Numbered from the stretch's first letter, positions 27,736 to 38,215 are shown. The stretch: DNA of 64,000 nucleotides from Providencia alcalifaciens (GCA_025961275.1 JAOQNJ010000001.1:1385353-1449352), one strand, 5' to 3'. A program made the numbers and translations. Notes: generated from the sequence alone by a model not told the origin.

Positions 27736-30056
27736 CATTTGAGTTTGAAGTGAACAACACTAACCTGCCCACCTAAATCCATGACCGAAACCTGATAACT
27801 GCCCGATTTATCCAACGTCAGTAAAATAGTGCCATTATGGCCGGTATCTTGTATCTGCTCGCCATTTAAAAACCACCACTGCTGCCCTTGCCCGCCTTGA
27901 GTGACTAAACGTACATCAAGACTGGTTTTCCCCGGTAGACGTTGCAATACTTCGCCATCACGAACGCCCGAAATCAGTAAAGGTGGCATTTCCACTTTAA
28001 GAGGAGGACATTGTGTATCCGGTTTAGGTAAACGATTTACACGCCTTTCACTTGCGGGTAACCATGATTCAACGGTAATTGGCCATAAATGGATTATTTT
28101 TTCTTTTGCACCTGCGCAATCCGCGGCAACCTGTAAGCCTTGATCATTGACCCAAATTTTCTGGCGCAATCCTAACAACGACTCCTGATCTTTCGCCATT
28201 AAGGTTGGAGGGATTGTATTATCTAAAATCCAACTTAGGCGACGTTGCCGACAATTACTATCATCTTTAGGTAGCGAAGTTCCACCCGGCCAGCAAATCA
28301 CTGCCTGACTCACACTTTCTGGCTTAGTATCTTTCGGAATTGATTCATGTGATTGATATAATCTAGCCAATAATAAATTATTCACCTGACTCATAATCGG
28401 GATCGCCGTAGCGTAACCAAACTGGCCAGCAACTGGCGTTCCATCAGGTCGTCCAACCCAAACACCAATGGTATAGCGCGGATTGACCCCAATCGCCCAA
28501 GCATCGCGATAACCATAGCTGGTGCCTGTTTTCCAGGCTAAATTAACTTGCGCTGACAAGCTGCTATCAGGTACTGGACGCGCTTCTCCACCCATAATTC
28601 GCCGAACAATCCACGCCGCACCGGGCGACATCAGCTGGCGATCACGCAGGGTATCCGTCGGTCTGTAACGCAATGGAGACACTTTGCCTTGACGGGCAAA
28701 CCCGCTGTAGGCAGCCACCAAATCATCCATACGCGCCGCTGTACCACCTAAAATTAATGTTAGATTTGGTTCGCTGGCTAGCGGGAAACGTAATTCGGTA
28801 CCTACATTGCGTAACTGGGCGGTAAAGCGTTTGCTTCCATAAACATCAAGTAGTTGTACAACGGGTAAGTTAAGAGAACGCACCAGCGCATCACTAACAC
28901 TCACGGGTCCATTGAAGCCGCTATCAAAATTTCCTGGTCGATAATCATCAAAACGTCGTGGTACATCCTGCATCAAGGATTCCGCGTGGATCAAACCATC
29001 ATCCATTGCCAACGCATATAAAAAGGGTTTAAGTGTTGAACCCGGTGAACGCCAAGCTGTGATCATATCAACATGCCCAAAGCGGCTATTATCTTGGAAA
29101 TCAATTGACCCAAGATAGGCTTTCACGCTCATATCCGTATGGTCAACCACTAACAGCCCCAATGATGTCTGCTTCGGCAACTGATTTTTCCAGTTGATCG
29201 CCATATCTTCGAGTTGCCGTTGTAAACCGGCATCAATCGTGGTTTCTATGATTGAGTCTTGAACATCTTTGACTAGTCTGCGTGCCAGTAAAGGTGCCGA
29301 GTTTGGGCTTTTGCGTGGTGCTAACCAAATTTGCTCTTGTTTAATATCTTCAATTTTATCAACAGGCCAAACCTGGTACTCCGCCAACCTATTGAGGACT
29401 TTATCTCGTGCAGCTTGCGCCCTTTCAGGATAACGGTCGGGCCTTAATCGGCTTGGTGCCTGCGGTAATACGGCAAACAGTGCTGCTTCACCTGAGGTCA
29501 ATTTGTCTGGTGATTTGTTTAAATAGACCCAACTTGCTGCACCAATACCTTCAATCGTTCCCCCATAAGGCGCACGATTTAAATACATTTCCAGAATTTC
29601 ATCTTTTGAATAATGATATTCAAGCTGTACTGTACGCCACAATTGCTTGAGTTTACCCGTTACCGTTCTATCATGCGGATCCACCAGCCGAGCCACCTGC
29701 ATGGAGATAGTGCTCCCCCCTGAGATAATGCGCCCTGAGCTGACGTCCTGCCACAATGCTCTTAACAGTGAAAAGGGATTAACCCCCGGATGGCGATAAA
29801 AATGGCGATCTTCATAAGTTAATAGTGCTTCAATAAATTCAGGGGAGACTTCGCCTAACGTCACTGGATAGCGCCAAATCCCGTCTTTATCAGCAAAACG
29901 CCATAGCGGTGTGCCATCTTCAGCGACGACTGTACGCGCCATCTCAACCTGTTTAATCGGTAACGGCCAAATTTTATCGGCTAGCAAAAACAGCAGAGGC
30001 AAAAAAATCACCAAGAAGATCAACGTCAACCCAGTGCGTCGTAACCATTTTTTCAT
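27735..30056 (-). CDS. pbpC: Penicillin-binding protein 1C
   Basis: Bifunctional class A PBP of the PBP1C group: glycosyltransferase plus transpeptidase on the periplasmic side of the inner membrane. Membrane anchor at about residues 9-30 (LTLIFLVIFLPLLFLLA). GT51 motifs EDRHFYRHPGV and GGSTISMQVARL; transpeptidase SPGSTLKPF (SxxK), SLN and KTGTS; a C-terminal BiPBP_C domain. About 773 residues from the ATG at 30056. An ATG 22 codons upstream (30122) would add MSNKNKQQSSTVPKS, which is encoded by the terminus of a MITE. yfhM is its usual partner and lies just upstream. Confidence 0.92.
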   Translation of the reverse strand: MKKWLRRTGLTLIFLVIFLPLLFLLADKIWPLPIKQVEMARTVVAEDGTPLWRFADKDGIWRYPVTLGEVSPEFIEALLTYEDRHFYRHPGVNPFSLLRALWQDVSSGRIISGGSTISMQVARLVDPHDRTVTGKLKQLWRTVQLEYHYSKDEILEMYLNRAPYGGTIEGIGAASWVYLNKSPDKLTSGEAALFAVLPQAPSRLRPDRYPERAQAARDKVLNRLAEYQVWPVDKIEDIKQEQIWLAPRKSPNSAPLLARRLVKDVQDSIIETTIDAGLQRQLEDMAINWKNQLPKQTSLGLLVVDHTDMSVKAYLGSIDFQDNSRFGHVDMITAWRSPGSTLKPFLYALAMDDGLIHAESLMQDVPRRFDDYRPGNFDSGFNGPVSVSDALVRSLNLPVVQLLDVYGSKRFTAQLRNVGTELRFPLASEPNLTLILGGTAARMDDLVAAYSGFARQGKVSPLRYRPTDTLRDRQLMSPGAAWIVRRIMGGEARPVPDSSLSAQVNLAWKTGTSYGYRDAWAIGVNPRYTIGVWVGRPDGTPVAGQFGYATAIPIMSQVNNLLLARLYQSHESIPKDTKPESVSQAVICWPGGTSLPKDDSNCRQRRLSWILDNTIPPTLMAKDQESLLGLRQKIWVNDQGLQVAADCAGAKEKIIHLWPITVESWLPASERRVNRLPKPDTQCPPLKVEMPPLLISGVRDGEVLQRLPGKTSLDVRLVTQGGQGQQWWFLNGEQIQDTGHNGTILLTLDKSGSYQVSVMDLGGQVSVVHFKLK

Positions 30057-30084
30057 GGGGGAAAATATACTCGTTATGCTTTTA

Positions 30085-30143
30085 GGGACTGTTGAACTTT
30101 GCTGTTTATTTTTATTGCTCATACTGATTAAAAATAACAGCCC
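30085..30143. mobile_element. MITE-like element, short copy 3
   Basis: A 59-bp internally deleted copy of the element seen at 2343 and 11153, flanked by TA at 30083-30084 and 30144-30145. One end, GGGACTGTTGAACTTTGCTG, matches the long copies; the other keeps only about GGGCTGTTATTTTTA. It overlaps the upstream candidate start codon of pbpC (30122), so it lies where the pbpC ribosome site should be. Confidence 0.7.
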
Positions 30144-30174
30144 TAGTCACTTTTGTACTGATGACACTCGACTA

Positions 30175-30205
30175 CCCGAGACACCGGTTGTGGATGTGCC
30201 TCGGG
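30175..30205. other. Hairpin between yfhM and pbpC
   Basis: Stem CCCGAG(A)CAC / GTG(C)CTCGGG with an 11-nt loop, in the short yfhM-pbpC gap next to the MITE. No T-run follows on the minus strand. It is embedded in sequence faintly like ERIC. Role unknown. Confidence 0.4.
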
Positions 30206-30290
30206 ATAGTTTTGTGAGTCATTGACATACAACTCAAATGACTTTCGCTAAATATCGGTAAGATCTCTATTCAAGAGCTTAACCTAAAGA

Positions 30291-33200
30291 TTAACGAACG
30301 ATTTCTAATTGGCCACTTGCATTGCCGACCGCACGCCACTCAGGTACATACATAGATTCAACCTGAGGCACAGGAATACTGTACACACCTGGCGTCACTG
30401 CACGTGCGAGATAGACCAGAGTCGTTGGTTTGTATTGCTGCACTTCAACTGCGGCGACAAAACGATCATCACGGTATTCAATATGACGAATTTGTGATTG
30501 CTGCATATCATCAATTACTTCCTGCAAGTTTGGTGCTGTCTGACTGAGACTTGCGCTGCTATTCGCCAAATTTTGGTTTTCTAACTCTAACCCAGCGGGC
30601 AATAAGTCAACGACTAATGCATCAGGTACGGCTTGTGATGCATTCACTTCCAATTTGACCACCACCATTTCACCCGTTCTTAAACGATCCAGTGAAATTG
30701 GTCTACCTTGAAGGTCTAAATAAGTCCTTTTAACATCCAATACATTCGAACTGCGTGTTGGGGTGTACATTGGGTAGCCCACCACATTCAAGCGAGTATA
30801 AAGAGTATTAGTCCCTGTATTTTCAATACGATATCCTTTTTGAAGTTGTTCTTTAGTCAAGAACTCATTCACTGGCTTGTCTGAAGTCATTGGCGGTTCT
30901 TGACCATTAATCACGGCCTTCCACGGGGTTTCGGTATCATTGACATAGTAACGGCCCGCCAGATATAACGCATTGTTCTCTTGGGTTGAGAAATACTGTT
31001 GTGATACTAAATTATTTGAAAGCGTTTGCAGTTTTTGATCACGCGACTTCGGCATCAATTGATGTTCATTCAATAATGCAATAATCATCGCATCATCACG
31101 CACGACTGAACCATAATCGCCATCATAGGAGTAACGACCACGTTGTTTTTTCAGTCCATCAACAATCGCACTATCACCACGAGTTTTATCGCCCATCAGG
31201 TTTAATGCAACGCCTAATTGAACTAACGGTAAACCACTATTGGCTTCATGACTTCTTGAATACAATTGGCGTAATGCACCCAACGGCGCTTTTTGTTGCG
31301 TTGCTAGAACCAGTCCCGCATACGATTGAGCTGCAAAACGGGAAGCAGCCTGATTATCGGTATATGGATAATTGATTTGATTACCATCTTGCAGATAGCT
31401 TATTAGGCGACTATTTGCGTTGGTGATCGCATCTTGTGGTACTGCATATCCACGCTGATTAGCTCTATTGAGGAAATCTGTCGCATAGGCGGTTAACCAA
31501 TATTCCTCACGACCATTACGATCCCATAATGAGAAACTACCGTCAGCACGTTGCATACTTAATAAATGTGGAATACCAATATCAATCGCTTTACGGCGAT
31601 CTTCATCCGTTTGTGATTTCACACCCAGTTTAGTCAATTCAGCCTGAGAAGAGTACAGTGACGGATACAAGCCACTGACAGTCTGTTCAAGGCAACCATA
31701 TGGGTAAGCAAATAGCTCACGAATATAACGAGCAATTTGTAGCGGTGGACGGCTAGTTAATAACACTTGACCTTCTAAGGTCTCAGGCAATAACCCACGT
31801 AAGTCTTCCGTGGGTAATGACCATTGTTCACCCGGTTCAACCGCAACAGCGAAAGAGACGGTTTCAGCAGGTTGTGCAGGACGAACGCCTACTTTCCAGC
31901 TATTGCTATACTCTTTCAACGACTCGCTCGGCAGATTGATACCATTGATGGTCATCGAAACTTCACCTTGGCCATAGCCATAATCTGCGCGAACTGGCAA
32001 TGTGATAGTTGTGCGTTTACCTTTAACCAAAGCGAGCTCTTTGGTGGTGGTTCCCTCTAATTTCACCATTCCTGATGCTTTAAAGGTCACTGTGACATTT
32101 TGTGTATTGTCTGTGGTGTTCGTCAGATCTAAAGCAAAGTAAGACTTGTCACCGCCAGCCATAAAGCGAGGCATTGACATCTGAGTTACCAATGGTGCAG
32201 CAACAACCACTTTGCTATCGGCATGACCGAAATCTTTTTCATTCCATGCCTGAGCCATCAAACGCAATTCCCCATTAAAATCAGGAATTGGCAACGTGAT
32301 TTCGCCTTCACCGTTTTTATCTAAAGTAATTGGCTGAGCTTGTTCTGCAATAATTTGTACTTCAGTGAGTGGTTTCAGACCACCGCGATCTAATGCGGCA
32401 TCGTCACCATCACCACCAAAACGTAAGCTTGCGAGTTTACCTTGACCTTCGATCAAGTGGCCGTAAACATCGTACTGGTCGACACTGTAGCGCTTGCGAC
32501 CAAAGAAAGCATCATAAGGATCTGGGGTTTTAAAGTCGGTAATATTCAGCACACCTGTATCAACCGCGGACATCAGCACATTGACTTTTTCAGGTAGCGG
32601 TTTACCATCTTGCGCCGTCGCTTTCACCTTGACGGTTAAGTCCTGATTTGGACGCATTTTGTTTGGAGCCGTCAATGTCAGCCCAATTTTGCGGCTTTCA
32701 TCGGCTAATGGCAGGTGCAACACGCCGATTGCGCGTTTCACGGTTGCTTCTTTCGAGTCATCACCTGGGCGCACAACGACTGCTGTGATATAAAGATCAT
32801 GACGTGCCCACTCTTTGTTTACAGGTACTTCAATTTCCATGCCTTTTTCAGGAACGTCGATTTCTTGCCACCATAATGGGCCACTGCTTGATTCAAGCAG
32901 AATATAACCTTTACCTGCTTTTGGTGATTCAATGCGAACTTTGGCTTTTTCGCCCGGCAAATAGGCTGGTTTGTTCAGAATCAGTTTAACTTGATCAGGG
33001 CGGACAGCACCGTTACCACCTGCATTATCTTGCCATGAGTAACCCGCCCAGAATTGGATACTAGTAACCAGTTTGTTATCTTCATTGATCACTTCGAGGC
33101 GGAATGAACCCCAATCTACTGGGAAAGCAACTTTTGCAGTGCCATCTTTTTCAATTTTGATATTTTCATTCGCCATGACCAAATCTTTCTGGTCATAATT

Positions 33201-35339
33201 CGATGTCCAGCCACCACTTTCTGACCAGCTCCAATAATAATCACGACGCTCATACACTAAACGTGTGGTTAAATTATCGGCGGCTAATTTATTTCCCGCG
33301 GCATCGGCTAAGACTAATTCAAACTCAGCTAATGAGTTTTCATCGACGTTATAGCGTTGTGCATAACGGTTGGTGCGGTAATCATAAATTTCTTTTTTAT
33401 TAAACAGCGGACGAATACCGACCAGAGCATCAGCAGGCCAAACTGCCTGTTCTGCACGGCGAGTTATTGGACGCCCACCCGCTTCTAGTAGACTTGCTTG
33501 AGCAATCACTTTTATCGGTGAGCGCAATGATTCCCAGTTATCTTTCGGAATAGCAATAACGGTTTGACCGCTGTCATTAAGGGTCAAATCGAACTCATCA
33601 AGTTTACGTTGTAGCCCTTCTTCGTTTTCAAACCCGAATTCAAAGCCTGGTAATTTGGCAATGGCTTCGCGATCTGGCCTGATAAATACCTGACCTTGTA
33701 GCTCATTACCCGCAGCCGGTGCACCGTACAAATAACGACCTTTGATATCAAACTCAACGGATTGATCATTCAAGATTGGTTCGTCATTCGCCGTAATATC
33801 TAATGCCATACGCTCTGGCATAAAATCTTCGACGTTAAACTTGTAATAGCGCAGTGGTGAACCATCGCCTAAATCAAAGCGTAATGACCAATTTCCCGTT
33901 TCAGCGGATTTAGGGATCTCAAATTGGTATTGGTATAAGCCATCTTGACCTTCTTCAGGTTGCCACACAAAACTTCTGACAACTTGACCATCGGTTTTTA
34001 ACACATCAACTTTAACGGGTTGTGCTTTTACGGGCTTACCGTCACCATCACGCAGTAAGCCATTAACTAATAGCAATTCACCCGGACGATATAAATCACG
34101 AGGACCAAATACGAAGAATTGTTTTGCGTAACCCACTGGGCCGGAAATATCGAATTCAGACAAATCAAGTGCAGGTTGTGTCAGGTCAATCATACTGGTC
34201 TGCCCGTCAAGGGTTGCCAGTAGTAATTTTCCGCCCGCGAGTTTATCTAATTTAGCGTGACCATCGCTATCAGTGGTGGCTTTATTGACCAATTGACCTT
34301 TTTCATCAAGGATACGTAACTCAACCCCTTTCAGTGCAGAGCCTTTCGCCAGTGATTGTGTAAATACATCAACTTGGTCTTGATAACTGTGCAGTGAAAC
34401 ACCGATATCACTGAGGGTGAATACGGTCGCAGGGAATTGGTAGCTGTAGCTTCCTGCTTTTTGCATGATGGCTAAATAAACACCATCTTGCTGTAATTCT
34501 TTGACATCTTTTAATGGCAACAGCACAGTCTGGCGGGTATTTTTATCGGGATTAAGGTCAAAACGGCCAGTATAGGTGAGTTCGACTTTATTCAGGAACT
34601 CTTCGGAATACCAATACTCGTAATTACTACGGTATTGCCACATCGCGAGAAATTGTGGCAATTTGTTTTCATCAATACGGAAGAAATTAACATCAACTTT
34701 GTCGACATTTAGCGCAATAACAGGCAAACCTTGAGCCACTTTACTTGGTAACAAAGAGCCTTTACTTGCGAAACCAACTGTTGGAATAATTTGTGCCGTT
34801 TGTACTTTTTTCTCAAAAGGTGCTGCAATCGTGCGCTCATTGACGGCTTTAATTCCCGGATTAACGGTTAAATTAAGTTCTTTTGATGGTGGTAAATGAC
34901 GAAAACGCAGTTCCATTTGGTTGTCTGATAATTCCCAAGCGCCATCGAGCTTGCCTGATTTGACATCAACCAAATTTAAGAACTGGCTAAAATCTTGATT
35001 CGGCTCGAGTGGAATAGAAAAAGTGACAACCATAGCACTTGCACCATCCAATTGGAGCTCGGAGGCATCAAGGATAGTGATATCCTTGCCCGCATAGCGT
35101 TTGATCATCTCTTCTTTAGAAAGTTTCGGTGCAGATTTATTTTCAGACACGATAGGTGCCGTTTTAGTTTGATTTTCTGCTGCTGAATTTTTTTCTGCTG
35201 TAACGCTTGCGTCTTTTTTATTCATGTCGTCTGTATTATCGCAACCCGTTAGTGCAATAACTGACGCTAATGCCGCAGCAAGATAGCGTTTTTTTGTCTT
35301 TAGACCCGCCAATGAAGCCCAACTAAAATGTTGATTCAT
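30291..35339 (-). CDS. yfhM: Bacterial alpha-2-macroglobulin lipoprotein
   Basis: Large periplasmic protease-trapping lipoprotein; it is thought to protect the envelope together with PBP1C. Signal peptide with lipobox ALTGC (Cys about residue 33), then a Lys/Asp/Ala-rich linker, MG repeat domains, a bait region and the thioester motif YPYGCLEQ at about residue 1,215. The complement-like alpha/alpha barrel follows (GIPHLLSMQRADGSFSLWD). 1,682 residues, close to E. coli YfhM. The Cys-Leu-Glu-Gln thioester is intact. It is followed by pbpC after about 230 bp instead of the near-contact seen in E. coli. Confidence 0.96.
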   Translation of the reverse strand: MNQHFSWASLAGLKTKKRYLAAALASVIALTGCDNTDDMNKKDASVTAEKNSAAENQTKTAPIVSENKSAPKLSKEEMIKRYAGKDITILDASELQLDGASAMVVTFSIPLEPNQDFSQFLNLVDVKSGKLDGAWELSDNQMELRFRHLPPSKELNLTVNPGIKAVNERTIAAPFEKKVQTAQIIPTVGFASKGSLLPSKVAQGLPVIALNVDKVDVNFFRIDENKLPQFLAMWQYRSNYEYWYSEEFLNKVELTYTGRFDLNPDKNTRQTVLLPLKDVKELQQDGVYLAIMQKAGSYSYQFPATVFTLSDIGVSLHSYQDQVDVFTQSLAKGSALKGVELRILDEKGQLVNKATTDSDGHAKLDKLAGGKLLLATLDGQTSMIDLTQPALDLSEFDISGPVGYAKQFFVFGPRDLYRPGELLLVNGLLRDGDGKPVKAQPVKVDVLKTDGQVVRSFVWQPEEGQDGLYQYQFEIPKSAETGNWSLRFDLGDGSPLRYYKFNVEDFMPERMALDITANDEPILNDQSVEFDIKGRYLYGAPAAGNELQGQVFIRPDREAIAKLPGFEFGFENEEGLQRKLDEFDLTLNDSGQTVIAIPKDNWESLRSPIKVIAQASLLEAGGRPITRRAEQAVWPADALVGIRPLFNKKEIYDYRTNRYAQRYNVDENSLAEFELVLADAAGNKLAADNLTTRLVYERRDYYWSWSESGGWTSNYDQKDLVMANENIKIEKDGTAKVAFPVDWGSFRLEVINEDNKLVTSIQFWAGYSWQDNAGGNGAVRPDQVKLILNKPAYLPGEKAKVRIESPKAGKGYILLESSSGPLWWQEIDVPEKGMEIEVPVNKEWARHDLYITAVVVRPGDDSKEATVKRAIGVLHLPLADESRKIGLTLTAPNKMRPNQDLTVKVKATAQDGKPLPEKVNVLMSAVDTGVLNITDFKTPDPYDAFFGRKRYSVDQYDVYGHLIEGQGKLASLRFGGDGDDAALDRGGLKPLTEVQIIAEQAQPITLDKNGEGEITLPIPDFNGELRLMAQAWNEKDFGHADSKVVVAAPLVTQMSMPRFMAGGDKSYFALDLTNTTDNTQNVTVTFKASGMVKLEGTTTKELALVKGKRTTITLPVRADYGYGQGEVSMTINGINLPSESLKEYSNSWKVGVRPAQPAETVSFAVAVEPGEQWSLPTEDLRGLLPETLEGQVLLTSRPPLQIARYIRELFAYPYGCLEQTVSGLYPSLYSSQAELTKLGVKSQTDEDRRKAIDIGIPHLLSMQRADGSFSLWDRNGREEYWLTAYATDFLNRANQRGYAVPQDAITNANSRLISYLQDGNQINYPYTDNQAASRFAAQSYAGLVLATQQKAPLGALRQLYSRSHEANSGLPLVQLGVALNLMGDKTRGDSAIVDGLKKQRGRYSYDGDYGSVVRDDAMIIALLNEHQLMPKSRDQKLQTLSNNLVSQQYFSTQENNALYLAGRYYVNDTETPWKAVINGQEPPMTSDKPVNEFLTKEQLQKGYRIENTGTNTLYTRLNVVGYPMYTPTRSSNVLDVKRTYLDLQGRPISLDRLRTGEMVVVKLEVNASQAVPDALVVDLLPAGLELENQNLANSSASLSQTAPNLQEVIDDMQQSQIRHIEYRDDRFVAAVEVQQYKPTTLVYLARAVTPGVYSIPVPQVESMYVPEWRAVGNASGQLEIVR

Positions 35340-35857
35340 GACCGACTCTTCCTTTTATAGTTAAATATATTGAGCTGTTACTTCCAGCCAATAAGTTGGA
35401 AGCAATCAAAATTTTGATCTAATGATAGAAATAAGTAATAGTTGAAATAATTTGTATCAATCAATTATATAATTTAACAGAGTGTTCTAGATGTACCTAT
35501 CAGACAAATGGAAAAAATACCTAAAACCGAGTTTATTTGGAATAGTACGAAACTCGATTGAGACATTATTGTTCAAAGTGAAAGTTTAAATAATTAGCCT
35601 TAAGCCTCACATCGCTATCCTCTCAATAATGGATAACACGCGATGCAATTAGAAGTATAACTCAGATAGCCCTAAATAATTTGAGTTGCCGCTAGACGGC
35701 AAGAGACTGAGCAACTCAAAATGATAATTTAATTACACTAAAAGTGCCAATTTGGCACTTTTAACCTTAATTTATTTATAGGTTTCAACTGAGAATATGC
35801 TGGATATACCCTAAATCGTACGAATTGCATTTAGACCATTTAAAATATTATCCAGAT
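35340..35857. other. yfhM upstream gap with ERIC fragments and a hairpin
   Basis: No gene. Two partial ERIC left halves (35666-35705 and 35816-35838, each with CCCTAAAT and the GAATTGC/GAGTTGC motif) stand in the same orientation as the complete ERIC that follows. Between them is a perfect dyad AAAAGTGCCAA-T-TTGGCACTTTT at 35740-35762, a candidate terminator for sseB reading leftward. The yfhM promoter should lie near 35340-35480, in AT-rich sequence. Confidence 0.6.
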
Positions 35858-35983
35858 ATACCCTAAATAATTCGAGTTGCAGCTAGGCGACAAATGAATG
35901 AGACCCTGGGAGCGTAGATAACGACGTGACTAGGGCGAATGAATGCAGTCAACAACGCTGCGGCTCGAAGTTATGACGGGTAA
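35858..35983. repeat. ERIC element downstream of sseB
   Basis: Complete ERIC of about 126 bp, from ATACCCTAAATAATTCGAG to CGGCTCGAAGTTATGACGG, with the central AACGACGT dyad. It ends 6 bp before the sseB stop. Confidence 0.92.
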
Positions 35984-35989
35984 TATATA

Positions 35990-36451
35990 TTAGGCGTTCC
36001 GGATAGGTATAGCCTCTCTCAACCAGCTGCCGAGTTTACGTTGATAGAAGGCCTCAACATGTTCTGTGATAAAGTGGCTTACGCCCTTCTCATCTTCATT
36101 GACTAAGCAAAAATCTATTGACTCATCGTCGTTTAAATATTCACACGCCAATGTACCTGCTTCTTGGATAATTGCGTCGATATTTTCTGTGCCGGGCACA
36201 AATTCAATTGCTACCATTAAAATAGCTTCGTCAGTGTCATCGTGAGTTTCTTGTGCTGAGACTAAAAACGCGCGACGGACGACTTTATGTTGTTTAAAGC
36301 ATTCCACTAATGCAGTGGTTAATGCTTCAGGTTCATTTTCAAGCACACTCAATTTTAGCGATGAACCTTCTGGTATGGTTAACTCGGTAAATTCAATATC
36401 TGTTTCTGAATTCGATAATGGATTATTTTCTGATTGCTGCGACATGCTCAA
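35990..36451 (-). CDS. sseB: SseB-like protein, C-terminal domain only
   Basis: Matches only the C-terminal half of E. coli SseB (about 258 residues): NPLSNSETDIEFTELTIPEGSSLKLS through GVSHFITEHVEAFYQRKLGSWLRE aligns with its last 130 or so residues. The N-terminal domain of about 115 residues is missing, and the 167 bp upstream hold an ERIC derivative and the pepB terminator instead. 153 residues from ATG 36451. SseB raises serine-sensitivity when overexpressed in E. coli; its molecular role is unknown. It may be a functional short form or a truncated remnant. Its position between pepB and yfhM is conserved. Confidence 0.8.
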   Translation of the reverse strand: MSMSQQSENNPLSNSETDIEFTELTIPEGSSLKLSVLENEPEALTTALVECFKQHKVVRRAFLVSAQETHDDTDEAILMVAIEFVPGTENIDAIIQEAGTLACEYLNDDESIDFCLVNEDEKGVSHFITEHVEAFYQRKLGSWLREAIPIRNA

Positions 36452-36490
36452 ACCTCATGATGAAAGTCATCATTACTAATAATGATTATA

Positions 36491-36553
36491 TACACTTCAT
36501 ACTTCAAATTGCATGGGTGTTGACAATATGCACTTCGAATTATATTGGGGCTA
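36491..36553. repeat. Short ERIC derivative upstream of sseB
   Basis: About 63 bp carrying the two ERIC ends (TCATACTTCAAATTGC and CACTTCGAATTATATTGG) with the middle missing. It lies where the 5' part of sseB would be expected. Confidence 0.5.
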
Positions 36554-36557
36554 TCAT

Positions 36558-36595
36558 AAAAAAACAGGCACGAAAAGTCGCTCCTTTCGTGCCTG
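36558..36595 (-). terminator. pepB terminator
   Basis: Perfect 11-bp stem CAGGCACGAAA / TTTCGTGCCTG with a 9-nt loop and a seven-T run on the minus strand, 24 nt past the pepB stop. Confidence 0.93.
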
Positions 36596-36618
36596 AATCG
36601 TGATTTTAATTTGTTGGC

Positions 36619-37914
36619 TTAGCCTGCTTTTTTCACTAGCAAATTAGCAATGGTTCTCACACCAATACCTGTTGCACCTTCAGCCCACAGGCCAACAGCT
36701 GACTTACGGTAAGTTGCAGAGCAATCGATATGTATCCAGTTTTGACGATAATTTTCGACGAAGTGGGATAAGAAGGCTGCTGCGGTGCTTGCTCCAGCAG
36801 TGTGCGACGGCGCAGCAATATTATTCAGATCTGCAAAGCTTGATGGCAATTGCTGGCGATGGAATTCAGCTAATGGCAGACGCCAGAACAATTCAAACTC
36901 ATCATTTGAAGAATCCATTAATTCAGACACAAACTTGTCATCAAAGCTCAGTACTGAGTGGTAATCATTACCTACTGCTGTTTTCGCTGCACCCGTTAAT
37001 GTTGCCGCATCAATAATCAGTGTAGGTTTTTCTTTGCAAGCATCAATCAAGCCATCAGCCAGAACTAAACGGCCTTCCGCATCCGTATTCATTACTTCAA
37101 CTGATTTATCATTACGGTAGCGAATAATATCGCCTAATTTGAAGGCATTGCTGCTGACCATGTTATCTGCAAGGCACAGAAATAATTTAACACGTTTTTT
37201 CAGGCCACGAGTGATAGCCAGAGCCAATGAGCCAACCAGTGTCGCTGCACCGCCCATATCGGCTTTCATTGAATTCATTGATGCAGACGGCTTGATACTA
37301 TAACCACCTGAATCAAACGTAATACCTTTACCGACTAAGCAGGCAAAAACTGGCGCAGTTGGATTACCAGTTGGATTATAATCAAGCGCTAAGAATGCAG
37401 GGGAACGACTTGAACCACGACCAACAGTGTGGATGCCTGTATAACCTTGTTCCGCTAAGTCATCACCTTTGATAATTCGATAGCTGATATCTTCTGCGCC
37501 AATATGGCACAGTAAATCAATCGTGCGCTTTGCAAGTTGCTCAGGGCCTAGCTCTTCTGCTGGGGCATTAATCACATCACGCACCCAATCAATCGCACGG
37601 ATACGGCTTTCTAATTCTTTACGTTCTGCTTCTGGCAGGACTGGCCATTCAATGGTTCTTGCACCTTTTGGTGCTCGGAAACCTTGCCAAAACGCCCAGC
37701 TATTTTCCAAATTCCAGCCGTCACCCATCAGCGAAACATTACGGATGCCTTGGCTATCTAATTTACGTCCCGCTGTTTGAACCGCACACAGTTTGCCCGG
37801 ATGTTTTAAATGAATAATGATCCCTTTATCGCCAGAGCTGATGAGTGCACCTTCTCCCCAGCAAGGTGCTGCTGGTTCAAATGAAATCATTACTGGCATA
37901 ATCTGTTTTGTCAT
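36619..37914 (-). CDS. pepB: Aminopeptidase B
   Basis: Leucyl-aminopeptidase family (M17) metallopeptidase of the cytosol, releasing N-terminal residues from peptides. The metal and active-site motifs are [15 protein letters not shown] and the family signature [14 protein letters not shown]. The N-terminal Macro-like domain contains [14 protein letters not shown]. 431 residues from ATG 37914, matching E. coli PepB; the frame is open 19 codons further. In E. coli pepB is the next gene after iscX; here about 300 bp and a terminator separate them. Confidence 0.96.
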   Translation of the reverse strand: MTKQIMPVMISFEPAAPCWGEGALISSGDKGIIIHLKHPGKLCAVQTAGRKLDSQGIRNVSLMGDGWNLENSWAFWQGFRAPKGARTIEWPVLPEAERKELESRIRAIDWVRDVINAPAEELGPEQLAKRTIDLLCHIGAEDISYRIIKGDDLAEQGYTGIHTVGRGSSRSPAFLALDYNPTGNPTAPVFACLVGKGITFDSGGYSIKPSASMNSMKADMGGAATLVGSLALAITRGLKKRVKLFLCLADNMVSSNAFKLGDIIRYRNDKSVEVMNTDAEGRLVLADGLIDACKEKPTLIIDAATLTGAAKTAVGNDYHSVLSFDDKFVSELMDSSNDEFELFWRLPLAEFHRQQLPSSFADLNNIAAPSHTAGASTAAAFLSHFVENYRQNWIHIDCSATYRKSAVGLWAEGATGIGVRTIANLLVKKAG

Positions 37915-38162
37915 CGTTTCTCTCACTTTATCTGTGTATACAGGCAAATATAATAGAGCTTTATCAGCCAATATAAGTACCTTAACCGATAAACGGCTGG
38001 GCGGGTATCAATATATACCCCAAAATTAGGTGGCAAGTGCAGCTATCAGGGGAAAGCATAAATTAACGCAATAACTCGGATAGCGGAGTATTACCAATAA
38101 CTATCATACTCTAAGTTTATGACAGATAAATCAATAGAGTCCATCACCACTACGCACATAAA
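37915..38162. other. Gap between iscX and pepB
   Basis: Non-coding. The region 38014-38121 faintly resembles an ERIC (ATACCCCAAAATTAGG on one side, CATACTCTAAG on the other) but is too diverged to call. The pepB promoter should lie at the low-coordinate side on the minus strand. Confidence 0.4.
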
Positions 38163-38198
38163 ACAAAACCGAACTCTATGTTTATAGATGTCCGGTTT
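38163..38198 (-). terminator. Terminator after iscX
   Basis: Imperfect stem AAACCG..CATCTAT / ATAGAG..CGGTTT with a 4-nt loop and TTTTGTTTTATG on the minus strand, just beyond the iscX stop. It ends the isc-hsc-fdx operon. Confidence 0.75.
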
Positions 38199-38215
38199 GT
38201 CAGTCATATCAAAAA

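Noticed and set aside
30146-30250. Complete ERIC between yfhM and pbpC
   Set aside because: Only faint end similarity around ATACAACTCAAATGAC; too diverged to call with confidence.
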